From CAWCXF01 sp963799455 (GTDB taxonomy: Bacteria > Pseudomonadota > Alphaproteobacteria > Rhodobacterales > Rhodobacteraceae): a stretch of 64,000 nucleotides of DNA. Positions within the stretch are counted from its first letter, which is position 1, and every line of letters starts with the position of its first letter. The notes beneath the pieces are model-generated. The model was not told the origin of the DNA. It worked only from the letters and a program-made list of their open reading frames with translations, and made no database searches. A program made the translations under genes and the position numbers. Positions 27,132-36,974 of this stretch are shown here, in pieces. The DNA lies in the NCBI GenBank assembly GCA_963799455.1, contig CAWCXF010000008.1, forward strand, positions 1,815,220 to 1,879,219. The letters run 5' to 3'.

Positions 27132-28846
27132 GCCCGCTCGACCGGGGGCGTCCGGCCGACGACCCCCGGCACGGCACCCCGGGCGACGACCCCGAGCGCG
27201 AGCCGCGCGCCAAGGGCGGGCGGGCGCCCGACGTGATGCGGGTGGGCGCCTGGGTGCCGATGCGCGAGTGGCGCGACGACGAGGAGGTGGACTTCGTCAT
27301 CGTCGGCACCGGCGCGGGCGGTGGCACGCTCGCGGCCAGGCTCGCCGAGCACGGCTTCTCGGTGGTGGCGCTCGACGCCGGCCCCTACTGGCGGCCCCTG
27401 GAGGACTTCGCCTCCGACGAGCACCACCAGTCGAAGCTCTACTGGACCGACGACCGCATCGTGGACGGCGAGAACCCGCTCCAGCTCGGCGCCAACAACT
27501 CCGGCAGGTCGGTGGGCGGCTCGACCGTCCACTTCGCCATGGTGTCGCTGCGCTTCCGCCCCGAATGGTTCAAGTCCCGGACGCTCCTGGGCTACGGTGC
27601 CGACTGGCCGATCGACTGGCGCGAGATGTGGCGCTACTACGACGAGGTCGAGCGGGCGCTGTGCGTCTCGGGGCCGGTCAGCTACCCCTGGGGGCCCAAG
27701 CGCCCGCGCTACCCGCGCCGCCCGCACGAGCTGAACGCGCCCGCCCGTGTGCTTGCGCGCGGCGCGGAGGCGATGGGCATCGACTGGGCGCCCACCCCCA
27801 TCGCCACGCTCTCGGCGCCGCGCGGGTTGGCGCCCCCTTGCGTCTATCGCGGCTTTTGCACCGTGGGCTGCTCCACGAACGCCAAGCAGAGCGTGCTCAA
27901 CGTCTGGCTGCCCCGCGCGCTCGCGGCCGGAGCGCGGAGATCCGCGACCTCGCCATGGTGGGCCGCGTCGAGACCGACGAGCGTGGCCTCGCCACCGGGG
28001 TGCATTACCACCGCGAGGGGCGCTGGCGCTTCCAGCGCGCGCGCAACGTCGTCGTCGCGGGCTACGCCATCGAGACGCCGCGGCTGCTGCTGATGTCCGA
28101 CAGCGCGCGCTTCCCCGAGGGGCTCGCGAACTCCTCCGGCCTTGTCGGGCGCTACCTCACGGTGCAGGCGAACCAGGCCGTCTGGGGCGTCCACGAGGAC
28201 GAGATCCGCTCCTACAAGGCGCCGCCCTCGCTCGCGCTCACCGAGCACTGGAACTACGAGGACCGCGGCAAGGACTACCATGGCGGGTGGTGCTACATGA
28301 GCCAGGGGCCGCTGCCGACGCTGTGGGCCTCGACGCTCGCCAACGGACGCGGGCTCTGGGGCGACGCGCTCGTGCGCGAGATGCAGCGCATGAACCACAC
28401 GGTCGGGCTCAAGAACGTCGGCGAGTACATGCCCCAGGAGCGCAACCGCGTCACCCTCGCGGACGAGACGGACCAGCACGGCCTGCCGATCCCGCGCGTC
28501 ACCTACTCCTGGTGCGACAACGACCGCGCGATGAACCGCCACTCGCTCGCGTTCATGCGACAGGCGCTGGAGGCGGCGGGAGCGCGCGATCTGGGACCAG
28601 ACCGACGACACATGCCACCTCAACGGCTCGTGCCGGATGGGGGACGACCCCGCCACCTCCGTGGTGGACGCCGACTGCCGCTCCTGGGACGTGCCGAACC
28701 TCTGGGTCTGCGACGGCTCGGTGTTCCCGACCGTGGGCGGCGTGAACCCCTCGCTCACCATCCAGGCCGTCGCCTGCCGCACCGCCGACCGCATCCGCGC
28801 GATGGCGCGGCGCGGCGAGCTGACCGCGCGGCGCGAGCCCGCGTGA
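27128..28846 (+). CDS. GMC-family oxidoreductase (flavoprotein), two frameshifts
   Basis: Large FAD subunit expected to pair with the G2DH3 protein. The FAD-binding motif is FVIVGTGAGGGTLAARLAEHGFSVVALDAGPYW; GRSVGGSTVHFAM is the GMC signature; CVYRGFCTVGCSTNAKQ is a Cys-rich motif common in this gluconate-dehydrogenase-like branch. The C-terminus has the catalytic-His region CHLNGSCRMG and WVCDGSVFPTVGGVNPSLTIQA. Two breaks separate these: near 27930 (one base missing, AAG-/SAEIRDLAMVG) and near 28588 in a GCGCGCG tract (two bases missing or one added). About 573 codons when repaired. The GH15 gene begins in its stop (TGATG). Confidence 0.85.
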
Positions 28847-30630
28847 TGGCCAAGCTGATCGAGGATTACGGGCTGATCGGCGACGGCCGCTCGGCGGCCC
28901 TGGTGCGGCGGGACGGCTCGATCGACTGGCTCTGCTGGCCGCGCTTCGACTCCGACGCCTGCCTCGCGGCGCTCCTGGGCACCGAGGAGCACGGGCGCTG
29001 GTTGATCGGCCCGGCGGAGGGCGGCGCCTGCGCCTCGCGCCGCTACCAGCCCGACACCTTGGTGCTCGAGACCGACTTCGAGGCCGAGGGGGGGGCCGCG
29101 CGCGTCACCGACTTCATGCCCGTGGGGGACGGCGCGCCCACGCTCGTGCGCATCGTCACCGGGCTCAGGGGCCGGATCCGGCTGCGCCACTCGCTGCTGC
29201 TGCGCTTCGACTACGGCTCGCTCGCGCCTTGGGTCGAGCGGCGCGGCGAGACGGCGGTGGCGCGTGTCGGGCCCGACCTCGTGGTCCTGCGCGGGCCGGT
29301 CGCGTTCGAGGGCGAGGGCGACGAGATCGCCGCCGAGTTCGAGCTGGGCGAGGGGGACGAGCGGGCCTTCGTGCTGGCCTACGGGCCGTCCCACGAGCCG
29401 CCGCCCGAGCCGATCGACGCGAAGGCGGCGCTCGCGGAGGCCCAGGCCCACTGGCGCGAGTGGATCCAGCGCTTCGACGAGCCCACCGACTGGCCCGAGG
29501 CGGTGCGCCGCTCGCTCCTCACGCTCAAGGCGATGATCCACCGGCCCACGGGGAGCATCGTGGCCGCGCCCACCACCTCGCTGCCCGAGACCTTCGGCGG
29601 ATCCGACAACTGGGACTACCGCTTCGCCTGGATGCGCGACTCGACCTTCGCGCTCGCGGCGCTGCTCGACGCAGGGTTCGAGGAGGAGGCGGTGGCGTGG
29701 CGCGACTGGCTCCTGCGCGCGGTCGCGGGCGATCCCGACAAGATGCGGATCATGTATCACGTGGACGGCTCGCGGCGGCTCGAGGAGTGGACGGTGGACT
29801 GGCTGCCGGGCTTCCGCTGGTCGACGCCGGTTCGCGTCGGCAACGCCGCCGCGGCCCAGTTCCAGCTCGACATCTACGGCGAGGTGATCGACACGCTCCA
29901 CCTCGCGGCCCGCGCCGGCATGGAGCGCGACGAGCAGGGCCGCGCGCTCGAGGCCGCCGTGGTGCGTCACGTCGAGCGCGTCTGGCGCGACCCCGACCAC
30001 GGGTTGTGGGAGAGCCGGGGCGAGCCGCGCCACTACGTCTACTCCAAGGTCATGGCGTGGGTCGCGGTCGATCGCTGCGCCTCGGCGCGGCGCGCGCAGG
30101 CGCAGGCGGGCGAGGACGACGAGGGGGCGAGGCTCGGCGACCTCGCTCGGCTCATGCACGCGGAGATCTGCCGCGAGGGCTTCGACGCCGATCTCGGCCA
30201 TTTCGTCGCCCGCTACGGCGGGCGCGAGGTCGATGCGAGCCTGCTGCTGCTGCCGCTGATGGGGTTCCTGCCGGTGGACGACCCGCGCATGGCCGGCACC
30301 ATCGCCGCCGTCGAGCGCGACCTGGTGGTGGACGGCCTGGTGCGGCGCAACGCCCCCGTCGGCCAGCCGCCGCCCAACGCCTTCCTCGCCTGCTCCTGCT
30401 GGCTCGCCGACTGTCAGGCGATGCAGGGCCGCGAGCAGGAGGCGCGCGCCACCTTCGAGCGCCTTTTGTCGGTGCAGAGCGACCTCGGGCTGCTGGCGGA
30501 GGAGTACGACCCCGAGGCCGGGCGGCTGACCGGCAACTTCCCGCAGGCGCTGAGCCACCTCGCCCTGATCCGGACCGCGCTCGGCCTGTGCGGCACGGTC
30601 ACGCGGCGCGGCGGGGAAGGCGCGTCATGA
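28846..30630 (+). CDS. Glycoside hydrolase family 15 protein
   Basis: A 594-residue GH15 protein (glucoamylase / trehalase / dextran glucosidase group) releasing glucose from alpha-glucosides. N-terminal beta-domain begins IEDYGLIGDGRSAALVRRDGSIDWLCWPRFDS. The (alpha/alpha)6 domain includes SLPETFGGSDNWDYRFAWMRDSTFAL and YSKVMAWVAVDRC; the general-acid Glu is expected near DPDHGLWESRGEPRHYVYSK and the base near LLAEEYDPEAGRLTGNFPQALSHLALI. No signal peptide, so it is probably cytoplasmic and may act on trehalose or short glucans. It sits between a sugar dehydrogenase and a lactonase, a plausible glucose source. Confidence 0.92.
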   Translation: MAKLIEDYGLIGDGRSAALVRRDGSIDWLCWPRFDSDACLAALLGTEEHGRWLIGPAEGGACASRRYQPDTLVLETDFEAEGGAARVTDFMPVGDGAPTLVRIVTGLRGRIRLRHSLLLRFDYGSLAPWVERRGETAVARVGPDLVVLRGPVAFEGEGDEIAAEFELGEGDERAFVLAYGPSHEPPPEPIDAKAALAEAQAHWREWIQRFDEPTDWPEAVRRSLLTLKAMIHRPTGSIVAAPTTSLPETFGGSDNWDYRFAWMRDSTFALAALLDAGFEEEAVAWRDWLLRAVAGDPDKMRIMYHVDGSRRLEEWTVDWLPGFRWSTPVRVGNAAAAQFQLDIYGEVIDTLHLAARAGMERDEQGRALEAAVVRHVERVWRDPDHGLWESRGEPRHYVYSKVMAWVAVDRCASARRAQAQAGEDDEGARLGDLARLMHAEICREGFDADLGHFVARYGGREVDASLLLLPLMGFLPVDDPRMAGTIAAVERDLVVDGLVRRNAPVGQPPPNAFLACSCWLADCQAMQGREQEARATFERLLSVQSDLGLLAEEYDPEAGRLTGNFPQALSHLALIRTALGLCGTVTRRGGEGAS

Positions 30631-31520
30631 CCCGCGAGCCCGAGCCGGTGCCCGAGCTGATGGTGGACGCCCACGCCGTCATCGGCGAGTCGCCCGTCTG
30701 GTCGGCCGAGCAGGGCGCGCTCTACTGGATCGACGTGAGGGCCCCGGCGCTCCACCGCACCGAGCACGCCACCGGGGCGACGCGCTCCTGGCGGCTGACG
30801 TCGGAGGTCGGCGGCTTCGGCCTCCTCGCGGACGGCTCGGGCGCGGTGCTGGGGCTGCGCTCGGGCCTCGTCGCGCTCGACTTCCGCAGCGGCGGGACCG
30901 AGCGGCTCGCCGAGCCGCCCTTCGACCCCGCGACGCACCGCTTCAACGAGTCGGGGGTGGACCCCGCCGGGCGGCTCTGGCTCGGCACCATGTTCGACCC
31001 CGAGCCCGGCGTGGACGCCGAGCCCGCGCCGGGGCCGCTCGTCTCGTGGTCGCCCTCCGAGGGGCTCGTGGCGCATGAGGGCGACGCCCTGACCGCCAAC
31101 GGCTTCGCCTGGAGCCGCGACGGCGCCACCTTCTACCGGGCGCGTTCCACGGATGGCCGCATCACGGCCACCGCGTTCGACGCCGCGGCCGGCCGCCTCG
31201 GCGAGGAGCGCGGCTTCGCCGCCGTCGATCCCGGGCTCGGCGAGCCCGACGGGGGCGCCGTGGACGCCGAGGGCTTCTACTGGAGCGCGATCCACGGCGG
31301 CGGGCGGCTGCGCCGCCACGCGCCCGACGGGCGGCTCGACCGCGAGGTCGCGCTGCCGGTGCGCAACCCGACCATGATGGCCTTCGCCGGCCCCGACCTC
31401 GCCATGCTCTACGTCACCAGCGCCACCCATGGGAGATCCGACGGCGCCCCGCACGAGGGCGGGCTGTGGCGCCTCTCGCCGGGGGTGAGGGGGCTCGCGC
31501 TGCCGACGCTCGCGGCCTAG
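30627..31520 (+). CDS. SMP-30/gluconolactonase (LRE) family protein
   Basis: A 297-residue six-bladed propeller lactonase, hydrolysing aldonolactones such as gluconolactone. Signatures: ESPVWSAEQGALYWIDV (metal Glu), GFGLLADGSGAVLGL, FNESGVDPAGRLWLGTM and NGFAWSRDG, GEPDGGAVDAEGFYWSA with an expected metal Asp. ATGA overlap with GH15. Its TAG stop overlaps the TAG of the convergent oxidase subunit IV gene at a CTAG palindrome. Confidence 0.92.
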   Translation: MTREPEPVPELMVDAHAVIGESPVWSAEQGALYWIDVRAPALHRTEHATGATRSWRLTSEVGGFGLLADGSGAVLGLRSGLVALDFRSGGTERLAEPPFDPATHRFNESGVDPAGRLWLGTMFDPEPGVDAEPAPGPLVSWSPSEGLVAHEGDALTANGFAWSRDGATFYRARSTDGRITATAFDAAAGRLGEERGFAAVDPGLGEPDGGAVDAEGFYWSAIHGGGRLRRHAPDGRLDREVALPVRNPTMMAFAGPDLAMLYVTSATHGRSDGAPHEGGLWRLSPGVRGLALPTLAA

Positions 31521-31888
31521 CGATCGACGGAGGGCGGGCCGCCGATCCGCGTCGAGATCCCGGCGTCGATCGGCCCCGCCGGGAAGGCCCCGGGCCGGTG
31601 CTGCCGGGTGGCCTCGTCGGCGAAGGTCAGGAAGAACATCACCGTCAGGAACAGCGTGCCGGTCACGGCCGCGAGGCGCACCAGCGCGCTCGCCGAGGCC
31701 AGCTCCATGAAGATCAGGACCACCAGCGCCGTCTTGGCGCCCGCGATGGCGAGCGCCGCCACCGGCTTCCAGGCCCCGAGCGGCAGGTAGGCGCCCAGCA
31801 CGGTGGCGATCAGCAGCGCCGCGAGCCCGAGCCAGACGAGCCCCGCGCGGCGCCACGGCGCGCCCGCGCCGCGGCGCTCGGCGCTCAC
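31517..31888 (-). CDS. Cytochrome c oxidase subunit IV family protein
   Basis: A 123-residue three-helix membrane protein of the prokaryotic COX4/CtaF type, last gene of the act-cox operon. Helices include WLGLAALLIATVLGAYLPLG, ALAIAGAKTALVVLIFMELASASALVRL and VTGTLFLTVMFFLTFADEATR. The GAKTALVV-FM-L pattern is characteristic. GTG start overlaps the coxIII stop (GTGA). Confidence 0.85.
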   Translation of the reverse strand: MSAERRGAGAPWRRAGLVWLGLAALLIATVLGAYLPLGAWKPVAALAIAGAKTALVVLIFMELASASALVRLAAVTGTLFLTVMFFLTFADEATRQHRPGAFPAGPIDAGISTRIGGPPSVDR

Positions 31889-32532
31889 CCCCGCCCCATC
31901 AGGTAGAGGAGCGGGAAGAGGAAGATCCACACCACGTCGATCAGGTGCCAGTAGAGCCCCAGCACGTGCAGCGTGCCGGTCCGCGTCCAGTCGACGCGCC
32001 CCTGCGCCACCTGCCCGAGCACGGCGAGCACGGCGCCCACGCCGATCGTCAGGTGGACCGCGTGGATGCCGGTCAGCAGCCAGTAGAAGGAGAAGAAGAT
32101 CTCGGTCTCGGGCGGCTCGAGCGGGAAGGCCGCCGTGCCGGGGATCAGGCCCTCGGCGAAGTCCTTGCGGTACTCGAAGCCCTTGACGACGAGGAAGGCG
32201 AGCCCGAGCGCCGCCGTCAGCCCCAGCCCCCACAGCACCGTGCGCCTGAGCCCCTCCGGCGCGGCCCAGGCGGCGGTCGCCATGGTGGCCGAGGAGGTCA
32301 GCAGGATCGCGGTGTTGGCGGTGCCGAGCCAGATGTCGGTGCGCCCGCCGGCGGCCTCGAAGGCGTCCGGGTAGGAGTATCGGTAGACCGCGTAGCCGAG
32401 CAGCAGCGCGCCGAAGAAGACGACCTCCGAGGCGAGGAAGATCCACAGCCCGAAGGTTGCGGCCATGCGCTGACGGTCGAAGGAGCCGAAGGGCTCGTTC
32501 GGCTCGGCATGGCCCACGGCGGAGGGGCTCAC
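31885..32532 (-). CDS. ctaE: Cytochrome c oxidase subunit III
   Basis: A 215-residue heme-copper oxidase subunit III. GLWIFLASEVVFFGALLLGYAVYR carries the conserved Glu; TGIHAVHLTIGVG and GLYWHLIDVVWIFLFPLLYLMGRG complete the signature. GTG start at 32532 overlaps the coxI stop. Confidence 0.93.
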   Translation of the reverse strand: MSPSAVGHAEPNEPFGSFDRQRMAATFGLWIFLASEVVFFGALLLGYAVYRYSYPDAFEAAGGRTDIWLGTANTAILLTSSATMATAAWAAPEGLRRTVLWGLGLTAALGLAFLVVKGFEYRKDFAEGLIPGTAAFPLEPPETEIFFSFYWLLTGIHAVHLTIGVGAVLAVLGQVAQGRVDWTRTGTLHVLGLYWHLIDVVWIFLFPLLYLMGRG

Positions 32533-34308
32533 CGCCCGTCCTCGCGCCCGTCCTCGCGCCCGTCCTCGCGCCCGTCCTCGCGCCCGTCCTGGGCGCCGCC
32601 GTCGCGCTGCGCCATGCGACCGGCGCGCCGGGCGCCGGGGGTGTCGCCGGTGCCCTGGGCGCGGTGGGTCGTCTCCTCGCGGGTCGCGGGCTTCTCGTCG
32701 CGCTCGTGATAGGCGTATGCCTCCTCGCGCACGACCGGCAGGCGGTGGAAGTTGTGCTCGGGCGGGGGCGAGGAGGTCTGCCATTCGAGGCCCGTGGCGG
32801 ACCAGGGATCCTCGCCCGCGCGCCGTCCCGCGACGAGCGACCAGCCGAGGTAGAACACCGGCAGGATGTAGGCCGCCGCGAGGACCACGGCGCCGGCCGA
32901 GGACATCACGTGCCAGACCTGGAACTGTTCGGGATAGACGTGGTAGCGCCGCGGCATCCCCATGTAGCCCATGACGAATTGCGGGAAGAAGGTGAAGTTG
33001 AAGCCGAGGAACATCAAGATCGCGGCGGCGCGCGCCATGCCCTCGTTGTAGCTCCGCCCGGTGATCTTGGGCCACCAGAAGTGCAGGCCCCCGAAGAACG
33101 CCGCCATCGTGCCGCCGACCATGATGTAGTGGAAATGCGCCACCACGAAGTAGGTGTCGGTGACGTGCACGTCGATCGGCACCGAGGCGAGGAACAGCCC
33201 CGAGAGCCCGCCCATCGTGAAGAGGCCGACGAAGCCCATCGCGTAGAGCATCGGGCTCTCGAAGGTGATGTGCCCGCCGTAGAGCGTCGCCGTCCAGTTG
33301 AAGACCTTGATCGCCGAGGGGACGGCGATGACGAAGCTCAGGAGCGAGAAGATCAGGCTGGCGTAGGGCGACTGGCCGGAGACGAACATGTGGTGCCCCC
33401 AGACGAAGAAGCTGAAGGCGGCGATGGCGATCAGCGCCAGCATCATCATCTGGTAGCCGAACACCCGGCGCCGCGCGAAGCAGGTGATGATCTCGGTCAC
33501 CACCCCCATGCCCGGCAGCAGCATGATGTAGACCGCCGGGTGCGAGTAGAACCAGAACACGTGCTGGAAGAGGATCGGGTCGCCCCCGCGGGTGGGGTCG
33601 AAGAGCCCGAGCCCGAAGAGCCGCTCGACCACCACCATCAGCAGCGCCACCGCGAGCGCGGGCGTGCCCAGCACGATGATGATCGAGGTGGCGTAGATCG
33701 CCCAGACGAAGAGCGGCAGGCGCATCCAGCTCATGCCGGGCGCGCGCAGCGTGTGCACCGTGACGATGAAGTTGAGCCCGGTGGCGATGGTGCCGAAGCC
33801 CGCGACGAACACGCCCATCGCCGCCAGCGTCACGTAGGAGTTGGAGTAGAGCGAGGAGTAGGGCGTGTAGAACGTCCAGCCGGTGTCCACGCCCCCCGCG
33901 AGCAGCGCCGCCAGCGCCAGCGCGCCGCCGATCATGGTGAGGTACCAGCTCATGCAGGTTGAGCCGCGGGAAGGCCACGTCGCGCGCCCCGATGGCGAGC
34001 GGCAGGACGAAGTTGCCGAGCGTGGTGGGGATCGACGGCACCAGGAAGAACCACACCATGATCACGCCGTGCAGCGTGAAGAGCTTGTTGTAGGCGTCGG
34101 CCGAGACGACGTCGGCCTCGGGCGTGAGCAGCTCCAGCCGGATCAGCGTCGCGGCCGACCCGCCGATGGCGAAGAAGACGGTGATCGAGGCGAGGTAGAG
34201 GATGGCGATGCGCTTGTGGTCGGTCGTCAGCAGCCACGAGCGCACGCGGTGCCCGGCGGCGAGGTAGCTCGGCGCGCCCTCGGGGGCCTCGGCGGCGGCG
34301 TCGGTCAT
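32529..34308 (-). CDS. ctaD: Cytochrome c oxidase subunit I, one frameshift
   Basis: The catalytic heme a/a3-CuB subunit, about 593 residues. Helix-X/CuB motifs are intact: FWFYSHPAVYIMLLPGMGVVTEI (Tyr and His of the active site), GHHMFVSGQ and VTDTYFVVAHFHYIMVGG. The N-terminal part (RSWLLTTDHKRIAILY ... FPRLNL) and the rest (MSWYLTMIGG ...) are in different frames; removing one G at about 33954 rejoins them. The C-terminus is a hydrophilic tail ending in four to five copies of the 12-bp EDGR repeat. ATGA overlap with coxII. Confidence 0.9.
32531..32592. repeat. 12-bp repeat at the 3' end of coxI
   Basis: Unit CGCCCGTCCTCG, four exact copies plus a variant, coding for the EDGR tail of subunit I up to its stop codon. 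Confidence 0.95.
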
Positions 34309-35288
34309 CGGGAGACCTCCATGGAGGGCGAGCGCAGCACCTGCGATCCCGGCGCGGGCGCCGCGCCGAGCGCGCGGACATAGGCCACGAGCGCCTGGAT
34401 CTGGCCCTGGTCGAGCACCTCGGCGAAGCCCTTCGGCATGATCGGCCGGTAGCCCGCCACCACGTCGCGCTCGGGCTGGAGGATCGAGTTGCGGATGTAG
34501 GCCTCGTCGGCGGTCACGGTGCGGCCGTCTGCGAGCTGCACCGGGCGGCCGAAGACGCCGTCGAGCAGCGGCGCGCGGACGTCGGAGGCGGCCGCGTGGC
34601 AGCCCGAGCAGCCGAGGGCGGTGAAGAGGGCGGCGCCCTCGCGCGCGAGCGTGTCGGCCTGGGGCTGGGCCACGGACCAGGCGGCGTAGGCCTCGGGCTC
34701 CATCACGACGACCTCGCCGCCCATGCGCGCGTGGTCGGTGCCGCAGTACTCCGCGCACATCAGCGGGTAGCTGCCCACCTGCGTCGGCTCGAACCACATC
34801 ATCGAGGTGCGGCCCGGCACGACGTCCTTCTTGAGGCGGAAGGCGGGCACGAAGAAGGAGTGGATGACGTCCTGGGAGGACATGTAGAGCACCACCGGTT
34901 GGCCCTTCGGCACGTGCAGCGCGTTGATCTCGCGCGCGCCGTTCGGGTGCTGGGTCTTCCACATCCACTGCTTGGCCTCGACGTGGATCTCCAGCGCGCC
35001 CGGGGGCGGGTCGAACTGCGAGATCTGGTAGGAGGACGCCCACCAGAACACGAACAGCGCGAGGAAGGCGGTCGCCGCTGTCCAGCCGATCTCGATCTCG
35101 CGGCTCAGGAGCGCCGGCACCCGGTGGCGCGCCACCTCCGTGCCCTTGCGGAAGCGGGCGCCGAAGACCACGATCAGCCCCCCCACCAGCAGCACCACCA
35201 AGAGCGACAGCGCCAGGAGGGCGCCGAAGAGGATGTCGTAGCCCGCGACGTTGGCCGAGGCCGAGCCCGGATCCCACAGCCGGCTCAT
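34305..35288 (-). CDS. ctaC: Cytochrome c oxidase subunit II with C-terminal cytochrome c (caa3 type)
   Basis: A 327-residue protein with two N-terminal helices, a cupredoxin domain and a fused monoheme cytochrome c. The CuA site is CAEYCGTDHARM, the aromatic entry patch is AKQWMWKTQHPNG, and heme binding is CSGCH with a downstream MPKGF Met ligand. This fusion marks a caa3-type oxidase that can take electrons straight from alternative complex III. ATG at 35288 gives a short N-terminus without a long signal peptide. An array of 15-bp units lies directly upstream. Confidence 0.94.
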   Translation of the reverse strand: MSRLWDPGSASANVAGYDILFGALLALSLLVVLLVGGLIVVFGARFRKGTEVARHRVPALLSREIEIGWTAATAFLALFVFWWASSYQISQFDPPPGALEIHVEAKQWMWKTQHPNGAREINALHVPKGQPVVLYMSSQDVIHSFFVPAFRLKKDVVPGRTSMMWFEPTQVGSYPLMCAEYCGTDHARMGGEVVVMEPEAYAAWSVAQPQADTLAREGAALFTALGCSGCHAAASDVRAPLLDGVFGRPVQLADGRTVTADEAYIRNSILQPERDVVAGYRPIMPKGFAEVLDQGQIQALVAYVRALGAAPAPGSQVLRSPSMEVSR

Positions 35289-35457
35289 CGCCCGCGCCCC
35301 GGCCGCGCTCGCCCCAGCCGCGCTCGTCCCGGCCGCGCGCGCCGCCGCCCCGCGCGCCGAAGGACCGGTGCGCGCTCGCCGGCGGGCGGGTCGCGGCGCG
35401 TCCCGGCCGGCCCCGCCCGGGCCGTCGCGGGCGCCGTGACGACGGGGGTGGGGCGCC
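35289..35457. repeat. Short spacer with 15-bp repeats upstream of coxII
   Basis: The 169-bp spacer between coxII and the small membrane-protein gene. It starts with about three copies of a 15-bp unit (core GCCGCGCTCGTCCCG and variants). No gene seen. Confidence 0.6.
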
Positions 35458-35820
35458 TCATGGAAGGGCCTCGTCGCGGGGACGCGCGCCGGGGGTCGCG
35501 GGAGCGATCGCGGGGCCGAAGGCGTCGGGGCCACGGGCCGCGACGCGCGCCATCGCCCGCTCGATGGGCAGGCGCCCGTCCGCGCCCGCGAGCCGGGCGC
35601 GCTGGGCGGCGAGGTAGGCGGCATAGGCGGCGACGGGTTGGATCTCCAGCCCGGGCGCGGGGAAGGTCTCGACGGCGGGGACGGGCTCGGCGCGCACGGA
35701 GGGGTAGAGCAGCCACACGGCGCCGGCCGCGAGGGCCACGATGGCGAAGAGGCCGCCGGCGGCGAGGGCGACGGTCCGGGTGTGGACGCCCGCGCCCTCG
35801 GGGGTGCGCGCGTCGCTCAT
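35458..35820 (-). CDS. Single-span membrane protein of act-cox clusters, function unknown
   Basis: 120 residues: hydrophilic N-terminus, one helix (VALAAGGLFAIVALAAGAVWLLY), then a Pro-rich periplasmic-like segment ending LPIERAMARVAARG. From memory, small proteins with this 'IPI-RAM-L-A-RG' ending are common next to caa3/ACIII genes; their role is not established. ATGA overlap with actF places it firmly in the operon. It could be an assembly factor or accessory subunit. Confidence 0.6.
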   Translation of the reverse strand: MSDARTPEGAGVHTRTVALAAGGLFAIVALAAGAVWLLYPSVRAEPVPAVETFPAPGLEIQPVAAYAAYLAAQRARLAGADGRLPIERAMARVAARGPDAFGPAIAPATPGARPRDEALP

Positions 35821-36974
35821 CGCGCGCGCTCCCGCGCCTGCCATCGCGCGCCCCCCCGCGCCTGCCATCGCCCCCCCCCCCACGCGGGGCGCCCGGACGC
35901 CAGGGTGGCGAGCGCGGCGAGCAGGAGCGTGGTCAGGGCCGCGCTCGCCACCACCCAAGGGTAGGCCGGCGACAGCGGCGTGACGATCCAGACGAGATGC
36001 GCCCAGGCGCCCGCGAGCATGAGCCCGCCCGCGACGCGCGCCGCCGCGCGCGAGCGCCGCGCCGCGGTGGGCAGGAGGAGCGCGAAGGGCAGCGCGGCGC
36101 CGAGGCCGAAGGCGGCCCAGGCGAGCGCGAGCCCGGGGCCTCGGTTGCGCGCGAGATACCACCCCGCCTTGCCCGGCAGGTCGCCCGACCAGCTCACCAG
36201 GAACTGCGTCGCGGCCAGGTAGACGGCGCCGAGGAGGGCCGCGAGCATCAGCCCGGCCCAGTCCGAGCGCGCCCCGGCGTCCTCGCGCGAGAGCCCGAGG
36301 AGCGCCGCGAAGGCGAGGCCGCAGCCGATCTGCGCGATCGCCATCTGCGCCCCGAAGTCGGTCGAGTCGAAGCCGGGATCGAGCGACAGCAGCCAGTCGA
36401 GCCCCGCGACGGAGATCGTGACCGCGTAGAGCACGAGTCCCACGGCCGCGGCCCCTGCGCTCGGCCCCCGCCCCGCGCTCGGCCCCCGCCCCGCGCCCGG
36501 CCCCCGCCCCGCGCTCGGCCCGCGCCCGGCGCCCGTGCGGCGCCGCGCGAGCAGGCCGAGGCCCGCGAAGACGGCCAGCGCCGCGATGGCGCGCGCCGTG
36601 AAGGCCGGGGAGTTGAGCCACAGCGCCTCGACGCTGCCGCCGCCCTCCGAGGCCCAGCCGGGCCGCGTCCAGGGGTAGAGCAGATCCTGCGCCAGCACGA
36701 GGACGGCGCCGGCGAGGCAGAGCGGCGGCGCGGCCGAGGCGGCGGCGGTGAGCCAGGGCTCCCCGGCCGCGCGCCAGCGCCCGCCGGTGAGCGCGTGGAT
36801 CAGCGCGACCACGGCCGAGCCCAGCGCGACCGACAGCGCGAGGAACCACCCCGCCAGCCACCCGCGCGCCGCGACCGAGGGGTCGGCCGCGGCGATGGCC
36901 GCGAGCGCCGCGGCCGCCGCGAGCGCCGCCGCCGCGGCGGGCCCGCGGGGCGGCCGCGCCGCGGCGGCGGTCAC
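35817..36974 (-). CDS. actF: ActF, alternative complex III integral membrane subunit
   Basis: A 385-residue multi-spanning membrane subunit of the quinol:cytochrome c/caa3 oxidoreductase (ACIII). About ten helices; typical ActF features are ALIHALTGGRWR, QDLLYPW, AVTISVAGLDWLLSLDP and DFGAQMAIAQIG, plus LVSWSGDLPGKAGWYLARNRG. A cytoplasmic-type loop near residue 150 carries 18-bp repeats (GRGPSA units, 36450-36535), and the C-terminus carries a second repeat (RWQARG). GTG start overlaps actE. Confidence 0.85.
   Translation of the reverse strand: MTAAAARPPRGPAAAAALAAAAALAAIAAADPSVAARGWLAGWFLALSVALGSAVVALIHALTGGRWRAAGEPWLTAAASAAPPLCLAGAVLVLAQDLLYPWTRPGWASEGGGSVEALWLNSPAFTARAIAALAVFAGLGLLARRRTGAGRGPSAGRGPGAGRGPSAGRGPSAGAAAVGLVLYAVTISVAGLDWLLSLDPGFDSTDFGAQMAIAQIGCGLAFAALLGLSREDAGARSDWAGLMLAALLGAVYLAATQFLVSWSGDLPGKAGWYLARNRGPGLALAWAAFGLGAALPFALLLPTAARRSRAAARVAGGLMLAGAWAHLVWIVTPLSPAYPWVVASAALTTLLLAALATLASGRPAWGGGRWQARGGARWQARERAR
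36450..36537. repeat. 18-bp repeat in an actF loop
   Basis: About four to five copies of an 18-bp unit (core CCCCGCGCTCGGCCCCCG) encode GRGPSA/GRGPGA. The array is internal to actF, between two predicted helices. Confidence 0.9.

Noticed and set aside
27112..30630. GMC-GH15 fusion protein in one open frame
   Set aside because: The frames coincide only because of the GMC frameshifts; the GH15 ATG at 28846 overlaps the true GMC stop, and the other operon genes show the same coupling pattern.
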